From Streptomyces sp. 135 (lineage in GTDB: Bacteria > Actinomycetota > Actinomycetes > Streptomycetales > Streptomycetaceae), in NCBI RefSeq assembly GCF_020026305.1, contig NZ_CP075691.1, positions 5,580,001 to 5,644,000 of the forward strand: a DNA stretch of 64,000 nucleotides, given 5' to 3'. Positions within the stretch are counted from its first letter, which is position 1, and each line of letters begins with the position of its first letter. Positions 1-9,883 of the stretch are shown piece after piece. The notes under the pieces are model-generated. The model did no database searches, was not told the origin of the DNA, and saw only the letters and a program-made list of their open reading frames with translations. Made by a program: the position numbers and the translations under genes.

Positions 1-2886
1 CGGCTTCGCCGACGAGGTGCGCGCGGTGCTCGCCCGCAGCCGCGAGCTGGGCCTCGGCCCGGCCGCCCTCGACGCCTTCGCCCGCCGCAGCGGCCGCCCG
101 GACTGGGGGGCGGCCGCGGCCTTCCTCGCCGAGTACCTGGACGTACTCGACCTGCAAGGAGTCCTCGACTACGCGGAACTGGTGCACCGCGCGGTCCTGC
201 TCGCGCGCCGCCCCGAGGTGGCGCGCGCCCTGGGCGCGCAGTACGACGCCGTCTTCGTGGACGAGTACCAGGACACCGACCCGGCGCAGGTACGGCTGCT
301 GCACGCGCTGGCCGGAGGCGGCCGGACACTCGTCGCCTTCGGAGACCCCGATCAGTCGATCTACACCTTCCGGGGCGCCGACGTGAACGGCATCCTTGAG
401 TTCCCGTACGACTTCCCGCGCGCGGACGGCACCCCGGCGCCGGTCGAGGTCCTGACGACGTCCCGCAGGTCCGGCGCGCAGCTGCTCGCCGCCACCCGGC
501 TGCTCACCCGGCGCATGCCGCTGACCAGGCTGCCCGCGGAGAGGGTGCGGGCCCACCGCGAGCTGACGCCGGTCAGGGACGGCGGCCGGGTCGAGGTGTA
601 CACGTACCCGACGGCCGGCACCGAGCTGGACAACATCGCGGACATCCTGCGCCGCGCGCACCTGGAGGACGGGGTGCCCTGGGGCGACATGGCGGTCCTG
701 GTCCGCGCCGGCGCCCGCACGATCCCCGCGGTCCGCCGCAGCCTCAGCGCGGCGGGCGTCCCCCTGGAGATCGACGGCGACGACATCGCGCTGCGCCATG
801 AGCCGGCGGTGACGCCGCTCCTGACGGCGCTGCGGGTGGTGGCCATGGCGGTGATCTCGGAGTCGGCTCCGGACTCCGAAGCGGCCCCGGGACCCGAGGA
901 GGGAGCGGCCTCCGACGAGGGAGCGGCCTCCGACGAGGGAGCGGCCTCCGAAGAGGGAGCGGCCTCCGAAGAGGGCGCGGCCGCGGTCGCCCGCACCGCC
1001 CCCTCCTGGCTCGGCACCGAGACCGCGCTGACCCTGCTGACCTCGCCCCTGGCCGGGATGGACGCCGCCGATCTGCGCCGCCTCGGCCGCGCCCTGCGTG
1101 AGGAGGAGCGCGCGGCGGGAAACCACCTGCCGCCGCCATCCGACGAGCTGCTGGCCCGCGCCCTCGCCGAGCCGGAGCGGCTCGTGGCGCACGACCCGAC
1201 GTACGCCAGGGGCGCACAGCGGCTCGGCGCGCTGCTCCGCAAGGCCCGTGAGCGCCTCGCGGGCGGTGGCACGGCCGAGGAGGCGCTGTGGGAGCTGTGG
1301 GACGGCACGCCGTGGCCTGGCGCCTGGAGCGCGCGGCGCGGCGCGGTGGCGCGGCGGGACGCAACGCCGACCGCGACCTCGACGCGGTGTGCGCCCTGTT
1401 CGCCGCCGCGGCCCGCGCGGAGGAGCGTACGGGCGGCCGCGGCGCCCTCAACTTCCTCGAGGAGACCGAGGCGCAGGACATCGCCGCCGACACGCTCACG
1501 CGCCGCGCGGCACGTCCCGACGCCGTGCGCCTGATGACGGCGCATCGCGCCAAGGGCCTCGAGTGGCGCCTCGTCGTGGTCGCGGGCGTCCAGGAAGGCC
1601 TCTGGCCCGATCTGCGCCGCAGGGGTTCCCTCCTGGAGGCCGATCGCATCGGCCGCGACGGCCTCGCCGAACCGCTCACCCCCGGAGCGCTCCTCTCCGA
1701 AGAACGCCGGTTGTTCTACGTGGCCACCACGCGCGCGCGTGAACGCCTCGTCGTGACCGCGGTGAAGGCGCCCGCGGACGACGGAGACCAGCCCTCCCGC
1801 TTCCTCACAGAACTCGGCGTCGAGCCCAAGGACGTGACGGGCCGCCCGCGCCGCCCCCTGTCCGTCGCGGCGCTCGTCGCCGAGCTGCGCGCCACCACCG
1901 TCGACCCGCGCGTCTCGGAGACCCTGCGCGAGGCGGCGGCCCAGCGGCTGGCCCGCCTCGCCGCGCTCAACGACGGGGACGGCCGCCCGCTCGTGCCGTC
2001 CGCGCACCCGTACCGCTGGTGGGGCATGTACGAGCCGACGGCGAGCGAGGTGCCCCTGAGGGACCGCGACAAGCCCGTCGTGCTCTCCGGAAGCGCCCTC
2101 GACCAGCTCGCCAACACCTGCTCCCTGCAATGGTTCCTGGGCAGGGAGGTGAAGGCGGACGCCCCCGCGACCGCCGCCCAGGGCTTCGGCAACGTGGTGC
2201 ACGTCCTGGCCGACGAGGTCGCCTCCGGGCGCACACCCGCCGACCTGGACGTCCTCATGGCACGCCTCGACTCGGTGTGGGATGCCCTCGCCTTCGACGC
2301 CCCGTGGAAGTCGGCTCAGGAGAAGGAGCACGCGCGCGTGGCGCTCGAACGCTTCCTCCAGTGGCACGTCGACTCCAACGGCGCCCGCGGCAGCCGCACC
2401 CCCGTCGCGAGTGAACACGGCTTCGACGTGACGCTCGAAGCGGGCCCCTACGAAGTACGCGTACGAGGTTCGATGGACCGCGTCGAACAGGACACGGAAG
2501 GCCGCGCCTACGTAGTGGACTTCAAGACCGGCAAGCAGGCCCCGAGCACCGCGGAGGTCGCCCGCCACCCGCAGCTCGCCGTCTACCAGCTCGCGGTCCG
2601 CGAGGGCGCCGCGGACGAGGCCTTCGGAGGGGTGCGTCCCGAGCCGGGCGGTGCCGAACTGGTGCAACTGCGTCAGGGCGCGGCCAAGAAGAACGGCGGT
2701 GACGCCCTACCCAAGGTGCAGGCCCAGGAGCCCCTTTCCGGGGAGTGGATCGGCGACCTCCTCGCGACAGCCGCGGGCAAGGTGCTCGACGAACGCTTCA
2801 CCCCGACCACCGGACAGCACTGCACGCACTGCGCCTTCCGCGCCTCGTGCAGCGCTCGCCCGGAGGGCCGGCACGTCGTGGAGTAG
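1..2886 (+). CDS. adnA: AdnA-like ATP-dependent helicase-nuclease, 5' partial and frameshifted as sequenced
   Basis: Probable AdnA subunit of the actinobacterial AdnAB helicase-nuclease, which resects DNA double-strand ends for recombination. The N-terminus and Walker A lie left of the window. Visible UvrD/Rep motifs are DEYQDTD (nt 257-280), GDPDQSIYTFRGA, MTAHRAKGLEW and the arginine-rich VATTRARERL. The C-terminus is an AddB/RecB-type PD-(D/E)XK nuclease with VDFKTGK (about nt 2515-2535). A cysteine in NTCSLQW plus the late cluster CTHCAFRASC suggest a 4Fe-4S staple. The reading frame changes once between about 1311 and 1326: downstream homology continues in another frame if one base is restored. 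Likely a sequencing error. The adnB-like gene follows after a lipoprotein gene. Confidence 0.85.
899..982 (+). repeat. 18-bp in-frame tandem repeat inside the adnA-like gene
   Basis: A unit coding for EGAASD/EGAASE is repeated four times plus a partial copy, between the helicase core and the later helicase motifs. Copies are almost identical at the DNA level, so copy number probably varies between strains. It looks like an acidic, flexible linker, not a folded domain. Confidence 0.85.
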
Positions 2887-2982
2887 CCCCGGGGGTCACA
2901 GCACCCGCATGGCCGAATTAAAGTCACGGTAAGAACTTGCTGTGCGCCGACCGTGGCGCACCTTTTTGAGGAGTACGCGTAT

Positions 2983-3681
2983 ATGGCAGCCAACCGGAAG
3001 CTCCTGGCAGTGGCCGTTGCCTGTGCCGCCGCCGTCATCGGCGTAACGGGCTGCAGCAGCGACGGCAACAAGGACCCCTTCGACGGCATGAGCGCCGACA
3101 AGATCGCCGAGAAGGCCTCCAAGGCCTCCAAGGACGCCGGGTCCTACCGGATGAAGGGCCAGATGAAGCAGAAGGGCGAGGTGAGCGACATCGAGTTCTC
3201 GGTCGCCAAGTCCGGCGACTGCAAGGGCACGATGGGCTCGGCCAAGATGGGGAAGGCCGAGTTCCTGTCCGCCGGCGAGTTCTCGTACTCCAAGGGGGAC
3301 GACAAGTTCTGGGAGGCCCAGGGCGGTGGCTCCACGGCCGAGCTCCTCAAGGGCCGCTGGGTGAAGCAGCCCAACAAGGGCGGCAAGGCCATCTGCAACC
3401 CGGACGACATGTTCAGCAACAAGAACCTCAAGAAGCTGAAGCGCAAGGACGACGCCGAGGTCGGCGGCGCGAAGGCGGCCGTCCTGACCCGCACGAAGGA
3501 CGGCGAGACCACCACCTTCTACGTCGCGATGGAGGGCAAGCCGTACTTCCTGAAGGTCGTGAACAAGGGCAGCGACGGCCCCGGCACCGTGACGTTCAGC
3601 GACTACGGCAAGACCGTCGACGTCAAGGCCCCGCCGGCCAGTGAGGTCGTCGACCCGGAGAAGCTGGCCTCGGGCTCCTGA
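2983..3681 (+). CDS. Secreted lipoprotein of unknown function (LolA/LppX-like fold suspected)
   Basis: A 232-residue protein with a lysine-containing N-terminus, a hydrophobic stretch and a lipobox-like VTGC, so Cys24 should be lipid-modified after export. The mature part is rich in Lys and Asp. It contains segments such as GSYRMKGQMK and a late TVTFSDYGKTVDV strand, resembling small actinobacterial lipoproteins of the LppX/LprG type. That fold is an inference from composition and strand pattern. The ATG at 2983 is preferred over an upstream start because GAGGAG lies at 2968-2973 and the signal peptide begins there. It sits between the two helicase-nuclease genes, with its own terminator downstream, so it is probably transcribed separately from adnB. 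Confidence 0.75.
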   Translation: MAANRKLLAVAVACAAAVIGVTGCSSDGNKDPFDGMSADKIAEKASKASKDAGSYRMKGQMKQKGEVSDIEFSVAKSGDCKGTMGSAKMGKAEFLSAGEFSYSKGDDKFWEAQGGGSTAELLKGRWVKQPNKGGKAICNPDDMFSNKNLKKLKRKDDAEVGGAKAAVLTRTKDGETTTFYVAMEGKPYFLKVVNKGSDGPGTVTFSDYGKTVDVKAPPASEVVDPEKLASGS

Positions 3682-3701
3682 TCCCAGGCTTCCCCTGAGG
3701 C

Positions 3702-3752
3702 AGCGGTGGCCACGGACAACCGCACCCGCCCCGGTTGTCAGTGGCCACCGCT
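3702..3752 (+). terminator. Long imperfect hairpin after the lipoprotein gene
   Basis: AGCGGTGGCCAC (3702-3713) pairs perfectly with GTGGCCACCGCT (3741-3752), and inside it GACAACCG pairs with CGGTTGTC, with one g/a mismatch between the two stems. There is no T-tract. The hairpin covers the in-frame TTG at 3735, which argues against that codon starting adnB. Confidence 0.7.
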
Positions 3753-3764
3753 AGCCTCTCTGAC
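3752..3764 (+). promoter_or_regulatory. Leaderless-type promoter for adnB
   Basis: TAGCCT at 3752-3757 is followed by 7 nt and then GTG 3765, with no ribosome-binding site. This is the spacing expected when transcription starts at the start codon. No convincing minus-35 element is visible at 17-18 bp. Confidence 0.5.
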
Positions 3765-6700
3765 GTGCCACCTCGTATCACCGACCCCGAGCAGCTCAAG
3801 GAGCTCCTCGGGATCCCGTTCACTCCGGAGCAGACGGCCTGCATCACCGCGCCGCCTGCCCCGCAGGTGATCGTCGCCGGAGCCGGCTCCGGCAAGACGA
3901 CGGTGATGGCGGCGCGCGTGGTCTGGCTGGTCGGCACCGGCCAGGTCGCCCCCGAGCAGGTCCTCGGCCTGACGTTCACCAACAAGGCGGCGGGTGAGCT
4001 CGCCGAGCGCGTGCGCCAAGCCTTGATCAAGGCGGGCGTCACCGACCCCGAAGCCGTCGACCCGGACAACCCTCCGGGTGAGCCGGTCATCTCCACGTAC
4101 CACGCCTTCGCGGGCCGCCTCCTGACCGACCACGGCCTGCGCATCGGCCTGGAGCCGACCTCCCGCCTCCTCGCCGACGCCACCCGCTTCCAGCTTGCCG
4201 CGCGCGTGCTGCGCGAGGCCCCCGGGCCCTATCCCGCGCTGACCCGGTCCTTCCCCGACCTCGTCAGTGACCTCCTCGCCCTCGACAGCGAGCTCGCCGA
4301 GCACCTCGTACGCCCCGACAGGCTCCGCGCGTACGACACCGAGCTGCTGCGCGCCCTGGACGGCGCGAAGCTCACCAACGCCGACCTGCGCAAGGTTCCG
4401 GAGACGGCGGCGGCCCGGCTGGAGCTGGCCGAGCTCGTCGAGCGGTACCGCGCGGCCAAGCGCTCCCGTGACCTCCTCGACTTCGGCGACCAGATCGCCC
4501 TGTCCGCGACGCTCGCCCGCACCCGCGCGGAGGTCGGCGAGATCCTCCGGGACGAGTTCCGCGTCGTGCTCCTCGACGAGTACCAGGACACGTCGGTGGC
4601 GCAGCGCATCCTCCTGTCCGGCCTCTTCGGCGGCGGCACGGGCCACCCGGTGACCGCGGTCGGCGACCCCTGCCAGGCGATCTACGGCTGGCGTGGCGCC
4701 TCGGTGGCCAACCTCGACGACTTCCCGGAGCACTTCGCGTACGCCGACGGGCGCCCCGCCAGGCGCCACGCGCTCAGCGAGAACCGCCGCAGCGGGGGCC
4801 GCCTCCTGGACCTCGCCAACGGCCTCGCGGAGCCCCTGCGCGCGATGCACGCGGGCGTGGAGGCCCTGCGCCCCGCGCCGGGCGCCGAGCGCGACGGCAT
4901 GGTCCGCTGCGCCCTGCTGCGCACGCACGCCGAGGAGATCGACTGGCTGGGCGACTCGATCGCCCACCTCGTGCGCACCGGCAAGGCGCCCGGCGAGATC
5001 GCAGTCCTGTGCCGCACGGCCACGGACTTCGCCGAGATCCAGGGCGCGCTCGTCGCCCGCGACATCCCCGTGGAGGTCGTCGGCCTCTCCGGGCTCCTCC
5101 ACCTCCCGGAGGTCGCCGACCTCGTCGCCGTCTGCGAGGTCCTCCAGGACCCGGGGGCGAACGCCTCGCTGGTGCGGCTGCTCACGGGACCGCGCTGGCG
5201 GATCGGCGCCCGCGACCTCGCTCTCTTGGGTCGCCGGGCCCGCCTGCTCGTCCGGCCCGGGCACACCGCCCCCGACGACCCGGACCGCCGCCTCGCCGAA
5301 GCCGTCGAAGGGGTCGACCCGGCCGAGGTGATATCCCTCGCGGACGCCCTCGACACGTTCCTGGAGTCGCCCCTCGACCCGGGCGACGCCTCGGGGGACG
5401 ACGGCCTGCCCTTCTCGGCGGACGCCAGGGTGCGCTTCGCCCGGCTCGCCGCCGAACTGCGCGACCTGCGCCGTTCGCTGTCCGACCCGCTGATGGACGT
5501 ACTGCACCGCGTGCTCGCGGTCACCGGCCTGGAGGTGGAGCTCTCCGCGTCGCCCGGCGCCCTGGCGGCCCGCCGCCGCGAGACCCTCTCGAACTTCCTG
5601 GACGTCGCCGCCTCCTTCGCCGCGAACGACAACGGCGCGACGCTGCTGGCCTTCCTCGGCTTCCTGCGCACCGCCGCGCAGTACGAGAAGGGCCTCGACA
5701 ACGCCCTGCCCGGCGGCGAGAACACCGTCAAGGTGCTCACCGCCCACAAGTCCAAGGGCCTGGAGTGGGACGTCGTCGCCGTCCCCGGGCTGGTCAACGG
5801 CACCTTCCCGAGCGCGCAGGGCCGCGAGAAGTGGACCGCCCAGGCCAAGGTCGTCCCGCACGAACTGCGCGGCGACGCGGCCACCCTGCCCGACATCGAC
5901 GCGTGGGACGCCAAGGGCATGAAGGCCTTCCACGAAGCCATGAAGGACCACCAGCGCACCGAGGAGCTCCGCCTCGGCTACGTGACCTTCACCCGCCCCC
6001 GCTCCCTGCTCCTGGGCTCCGGCCACTGGTGGGGCCCCTCCCAGAAGAAGCCGCGCGGCCCCTCGGACTTCCTGTGGGCCCTGCACGACCACTGCGCGGC
6101 GGGCCACGGCGAGATCGAGGCGTGGGCGGACGAACCGGCCGAGGACGAGGAGAACCCCGCCCTGAGCGAGGCGGGCACCGAGCAGGCGTGGCCGCTCCCG
6201 CTGGACGACGCCTCCCTGGCCCGTCGCCGCGCCGCCGCCCGCACCGTCCTCGACCACCTGGAGCGCCTGACCGGGGACCCGGAGACCGCCCACTCCCACG
6301 AGGCGGCGCACCCTTCGGCGTACGACGACGTCCCCCCGGCCGACGACCCGGAGTGGCCGCCCCCTCCGGAGGACGACGAGGCGCGGGACGAGGAAGCGCC
6401 CTACGGAGACGCCGGATTCCCGGACGGCGATCTCCCCGACGCCGCTTTCGCCGACCCGGACGCCGATCTGGACCTGGCCGAGTGGGACTCCCTGCCGACG
6501 GAACGCCCGACGATCCCGCACCCCGCCGGCGCCCCGGAAGACCCGGTGACCCCGGAGCCACGGGGCACCGCCCACGCGCGCGTGCCGCTCCCCGCCCAGC
6601 CCTCGCAGGCCCGCCCGCACCCGGCCGACCCCGACCACGGCGACGGTCAGGACGGCGGCCGGGTCACGCGTACCCGCCTCACCCCGGAAGAGGCCCGCAC

Positions 6701-7427
6701 CCTCGCCTCCTGGGACCGTGACCTCGACGCGCTCACCGGCGAGCTCCTGCGCGCCCGCGAGGCCGTCAGGGACATCCCCGTACCGCCCTCGCTCACCGCG
6801 TCCGAGCTGATGCACCTGGCCGCCGACCCCGACGGCTTCGCCAAGGAGCTCGCCCGGCCCATGCCCCGCCCGCCGCAGCCCGCGGCCCGTCGCGGCACCC
6901 GCTTCCACGCCTGGGTCGAGTCCCGCTTCGAAGAACTCACGCTGCCGGTGCTCGCCCCCGAGGACCTGCCGGGCGGCGGCCCCGGCGAGGCGGAGATCGC
7001 CGACGAGCGGGACCTGGAAGCACTCAAGGAAGCCTTCGAGCGCACCGAGTACGCCCGGCGCACGCCCCACCGCGTCGAGGTGCCCTTCCAGTTCGTCATC
7101 GCCAACCGGGTGATCCGGGGCCGCATCGACGCCGTCTACAAAGAAGGGGACGGCGACGACGCGACGTACGAGATCGTCGACTGGAAGACCAGCCGCACCC
7201 GCACCGCCGATCCCCTCCAGTTGGCCGTCTACCGCCTCGCCTGGGCCGAGCAGCAGGGCGTCCCGCCGGAGTCGGTGAGAGCCGCCTTCCTGTACGTGCG
7301 CAGCGGGGAGGTCGCCCGCCCCAGGAACCTCCCGGGCCGCGCCGATCTCGAGCGGCTGCTGCTCGAAGAACCGGCCGGTGTCCCGGGCGGCGAACCGCCT
7401 CACGAGCCCACCCCGGATGGCGGCTAG
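3765..7427 (+). CDS. adnB: AdnB-like ATP-dependent helicase-nuclease
   Basis: A protein of about 1220 residues, the probable AdnB subunit that drives the AdnAB motor and cuts one strand during end resection. Walker A AGAGSGKTT is at residues 38-46, LTFTNKAAGEL (motif Ia) follows, DEYQDTS (motif II) is near residue 270, and VLTAHKSKGLEWD and YVTFTRPRSLLL are motifs V and VI. An acidic, proline-rich linker (about nt 6290-6650) joins the motor to a C-terminal RecB-type nuclease with RGRIDAVYKE and IVDWKTSR. No cysteine cluster is seen, unlike the AdnA-like partner. GTG 3765 is chosen over TTG 3735 because the latter lies within a terminator stem and 3765 has a leaderless promoter. Confidence 0.9.
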   Translation: MPPRITDPEQLKELLGIPFTPEQTACITAPPAPQVIVAGAGSGKTTVMAARVVWLVGTGQVAPEQVLGLTFTNKAAGELAERVRQALIKAGVTDPEAVDPDNPPGEPVISTYHAFAGRLLTDHGLRIGLEPTSRLLADATRFQLAARVLREAPGPYPALTRSFPDLVSDLLALDSELAEHLVRPDRLRAYDTELLRALDGAKLTNADLRKVPETAAARLELAELVERYRAAKRSRDLLDFGDQIALSATLARTRAEVGEILRDEFRVVLLDEYQDTSVAQRILLSGLFGGGTGHPVTAVGDPCQAIYGWRGASVANLDDFPEHFAYADGRPARRHALSENRRSGGRLLDLANGLAEPLRAMHAGVEALRPAPGAERDGMVRCALLRTHAEEIDWLGDSIAHLVRTGKAPGEIAVLCRTATDFAEIQGALVARDIPVEVVGLSGLLHLPEVADLVAVCEVLQDPGANASLVRLLTGPRWRIGARDLALLGRRARLLVRPGHTAPDDPDRRLAEAVEGVDPAEVISLADALDTFLESPLDPGDASGDDGLPFSADARVRFARLAAELRDLRRSLSDPLMDVLHRVLAVTGLEVELSASPGALAARRRETLSNFLDVAASFAANDNGATLLAFLGFLRTAAQYEKGLDNALPGGENTVKVLTAHKSKGLEWDVVAVPGLVNGTFPSAQGREKWTAQAKVVPHELRGDAATLPDIDAWDAKGMKAFHEAMKDHQRTEELRLGYVTFTRPRSLLLGSGHWWGPSQKKPRGPSDFLWALHDHCAAGHGEIEAWADEPAEDEENPALSEAGTEQAWPLPLDDASLARRRAAARTVLDHLERLTGDPETAHSHEAAHPSAYDDVPPADDPEWPPPPEDDEARDEEAPYGDAGFPDGDLPDAAFADPDADLDLAEWDSLPTERPTIPHPAGAPEDPVTPEPRGTAHARVPLPAQPSQARPHPADPDHGDGQDGGRVTRTRLTPEEARTLASWDRDLDALTGELLRAREAVRDIPVPPSLTASELMHLAADPDGFAKELARPMPRPPQPAARRGTRFHAWVESRFEELTLPVLAPEDLPGGGPGEAEIADERDLEALKEAFERTEYARRTPHRVEVPFQFVIANRVIRGRIDAVYKEGDGDDATYEIVDWKTSRTRTADPLQLAVYRLAWAEQQGVPPESVRAAFLYVRSGEVARPRNLPGRADLERLLLEEPAGVPGGEPPHEPTPDGG

Positions 7428-7437
7428 GCTCGTGACC

Positions 7438-8847
7438 ATGAGCGAGACACCGGACAGCGCCGTCCGCACGTACATCGAGAACCACCGTGCCGCCTTCCTC
7501 GACGACCTCGCCGAGTGGCTGCGCATCCCGTCCGTGTCGGCCCAGCCCGACCACGCCGGGGACGTGCGCCGCAGCGCCGAGTGGCTCGCCGCTCGCCTCA
7601 AGGAGACCGGCTTCCCGACGGCGGAGGTCTGGGAGACCGCGGGGGCGCCCGCCGTCTTCGCCGAGTGGCCCTCGGACGACCCGCAGGTGCCCACCGTGCT
7701 CGTCTACGGCCACCACGACGTCCAGCCCGCGGCCCGCGAGGACGGCTGGCACACCGACCCCTTCGAGCCCGTCGTCCAGGGAAACCGCCTCCACGCGCGC
7801 GGGGCAGCCGACGACAAGGGCCAGGTCTTCTTCCACACCCTCGGTGTCCGCGCCCACCTGGCCGCGACGGGCCGCACCACCCCGGCCGTGAATCTGAAGC
7901 TGCTCGTCGAGGGCGAGGAGGAGTCCGGCTCCCCGCACTTCCGGGAGCTCGTCGAGGCCCACAAGGACCGCATCGCCGCCGACGCGGTGATCGTCTCCGA
8001 CACCGGCATGTGGTCGGAGGACACCCCGACCGTCTGCACCGGCATGCGCGGCCTCGCCGAGTGCGAGATCGAGCTGCACGGCCCCGACCAGGACATCCAC
8101 TCCGGCTCCTTCGGCGGCGCCGTGCCCAACCCCGCCACCGAGGTCGCCCGCCTGGTCGCCGCCCTCCACGACGAGCACGCGCGCGTGGCGATCCCCGGCT
8201 TCTACGAAGGCATCACGGAACTCACCGACGCGGAGCGCGCGCTCTTCGCCGAGCTGCCCTTCGACGAGGAGCGCTGGCTGCGTACGGCCAAGTCGCACGG
8301 CGCCCACGGAGAGGCCGGGTACACCACCCTGGAGCGCATCTGGGCCCGCCCCACGGCCGAGGTCAACGGCATCGGCGGCGGCTACCAGGGAGCGGGCAGC
8401 AAGACGATCATCCCGTCGTCCGCCCTCGTGAAGCTCTCCTTCCGGCTGGTCGCGGGCCAGGACCCGGACCGGCTGGAGGAGGCCGTGCGCGCCTGGGTGG
8501 CGGCCACCGTGCCCGCCGGGATCCGGCACACCGTCACCTTCAGCCCCGGCACCCGCCCGTGCCTGACCCCGCTGGACCACCCGGCCCTCCAGTCCGTGGT
8601 CCGCGCGATGGGCCGCGCCTTCGAGCAGCCGATCCTCTTCACGCGCGAGGGCGGCTCGGGGCCGGCCGCCGACCTCCAGGACGTCCTCGCCGCACCCGTG
8701 CTCTTCCTCGGCATCTCCGTCCCGTCCGACGGGTGGCACGCGCCGAACGAGAAGGTCGAGATCGACCTGCTCCTCAAGGGCGTCGAGACGACCGCCTACC
8801 TGTGGGGCGACCTCGCGGAGAACTGGCGCGACGCCCGTGCCCGCTGA
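7438..8847 (+). CDS. M20 family metallodipeptidase
   Basis: A 469-residue cytosolic zinc peptidase of the M20 (carboxypeptidase/dipeptidase) family. Metal-binding and catalytic motifs are visible: GHHDVQP with the first His and Asp, ARGAADDKG with the bridging Asp, EGEEESGS with the catalytic and metal Glu pair, then SDTGMW and a C-terminal His in DGWHAPNEK. The family cleaves short peptides; the substrate cannot be named. ATG 7438 is supported by TAGGCT at 7425-7430 seven nt upstream with no Shine-Dalgarno, a leaderless arrangement in which the minus-10 hexamer overlaps the TAG stop of adnB. Confidence 0.9.
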   Translation: MSETPDSAVRTYIENHRAAFLDDLAEWLRIPSVSAQPDHAGDVRRSAEWLAARLKETGFPTAEVWETAGAPAVFAEWPSDDPQVPTVLVYGHHDVQPAAREDGWHTDPFEPVVQGNRLHARGAADDKGQVFFHTLGVRAHLAATGRTTPAVNLKLLVEGEEESGSPHFRELVEAHKDRIAADAVIVSDTGMWSEDTPTVCTGMRGLAECEIELHGPDQDIHSGSFGGAVPNPATEVARLVAALHDEHARVAIPGFYEGITELTDAERALFAELPFDEERWLRTAKSHGAHGEAGYTTLERIWARPTAEVNGIGGGYQGAGSKTIIPSSALVKLSFRLVAGQDPDRLEEAVRAWVAATVPAGIRHTVTFSPGTRPCLTPLDHPALQSVVRAMGRAFEQPILFTREGGSGPAADLQDVLAAPVLFLGISVPSDGWHAPNEKVEIDLLLKGVETTAYLWGDLAENWRDARAR

Positions 8848-8930
8848 CCGTCCCCGCAACGCCGAGCCCGTCCCGCCGCACGCCCTGCCGAACTGAACCA
8901 CCCATTCCATCGGGGGAGTTGGAAGCACCT

Positions 8931-9878
8931 GTGACCACCTGGACCGACCGCACCGCAGACCGCCCCGTCTCGCTGACCGCGCCGAGCGGCATCGACCGCG
9001 CGGCGCACCACCGCATGGACGAGGCGTGGCTCGCCGCCGCCTGGAGCCACCCGACGACCCGGGTCTTCGTGGTGTCCGGCGGTCAGGTGCTCATCGACGA
9101 GACCCCCGAGGGCCGCACCGAGCTGCTGATGACCCCGGCCTTCGAGGCGCCGCTCACCGAGGAGCACCGCTACTTCCTGGGCACGGACGACGACGGCGTC
9201 AGCTACTTCGCGCTCCAGAAGGACACGCTGCCGGGCCGCATGGACCAGTCGGCGCGCCCCGCGGGACTGCGCGAGGCGGGCCTGCTGCTCTCGCCCCGGG
9301 ACGCGGGCCTGATGGTGCACGCAGTCGCCCTGGAGAACTGGCAGCGTCTGCACCGCTTCTGCTCGCGCTGCGGCGAGCGCACCGTCATCGCCGCGGCGGG
9401 CCACATCCGCCGCTGCCAGGCGTGCGGCGCCGAGCACTACCCGCGCACGGACCCCGCCGTGATCATGGCGGTCCGGGACAGCGAGGACCGCATCCTCCTC
9501 GGCCGGCAGGTGCACTGGCCCGAGGGGCGCTTCTCGACCCTCGCCGGCTTCGTCGAGCCGGGGGAGTCCATCGAGCAGTCGGTGCGCCGCGAGGTCTTCG
9601 AGGAGGCGGGCGTCACGGTCGGCGACGTAGAGTACGTCGCGAGCCAGCCCTGGCCGTTCCCCTCCAGCCTGATGCTGGGCTTCATGGCCGACGCGATCTC
9701 TTCGGAGATCAACGTCGACGGTGAGGAGATTCACGAGGCCCGCTGGTTCTCCCGGGAAGAGCTGCGGGCCGCATTCGAGTCCGGGGAGGTCCTGCCTCCC
9801 TACGGCATCTCGATTGCGGCCCGGCTGATCGAACTCTGGTACGGCAAGCCCCTGCCGAAGCCGGGGACCGTGGGCTGA
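8931..9878 (+). CDS. nudC: NAD(+) diphosphatase, Nudix family (NudC)
   Basis: A 315-residue protein matching the NADH pyrophosphatase family, which hydrolyses NAD(H) to NMN(H) plus AMP and in E. coli also removes NAD caps from RNA. A zinc ribbon (CSRCGER ... CQACGAEHYPR) precedes the Nudix box GFVEPGESIEQ...REVFEEAG, and SQPWPFPSS is the NudC-specific signature after the box. The N-terminal region is the usual family domain. GTG 8931 follows a GGGGGAG tract at 8912-8918. It converges on mycoredoxin with only a few bases between the two stops. Confidence 0.93.
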   Translation: MTTWTDRTADRPVSLTAPSGIDRAAHHRMDEAWLAAAWSHPTTRVFVVSGGQVLIDETPEGRTELLMTPAFEAPLTEEHRYFLGTDDDGVSYFALQKDTLPGRMDQSARPAGLREAGLLLSPRDAGLMVHAVALENWQRLHRFCSRCGERTVIAAAGHIRRCQACGAEHYPRTDPAVIMAVRDSEDRILLGRQVHWPEGRFSTLAGFVEPGESIEQSVRREVFEEAGVTVGDVEYVASQPWPFPSSLMLGFMADAISSEINVDGEEIHEARWFSREELRAAFESGEVLPPYGISIAARLIELWYGKPLPKPGTVG

Positions 9879-9883
9879 GTCGC

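Noticed and set aside
899..982. Short repeats here and at 30191-30333 as possible CRISPR-like arrays
   Set aside because: They are in-frame coding repeats without unique spacers, and no cas gene is present.
3735..3764. TTG 3735 as the start of adnB
   Set aside because: It lies within a long terminator-like stem and has no Shine-Dalgarno; GTG 3765 has leaderless spacing.
3738..7694. A 1318-codon open frame antisense to adnB, and similar long antisense frames elsewhere (for example 60578-62857 and 27483-30410)
   Set aside because: They mirror strongly GC3-biased genes and have no recognisable motifs or ribosome-binding sites. High G+C DNA produces such shadows.
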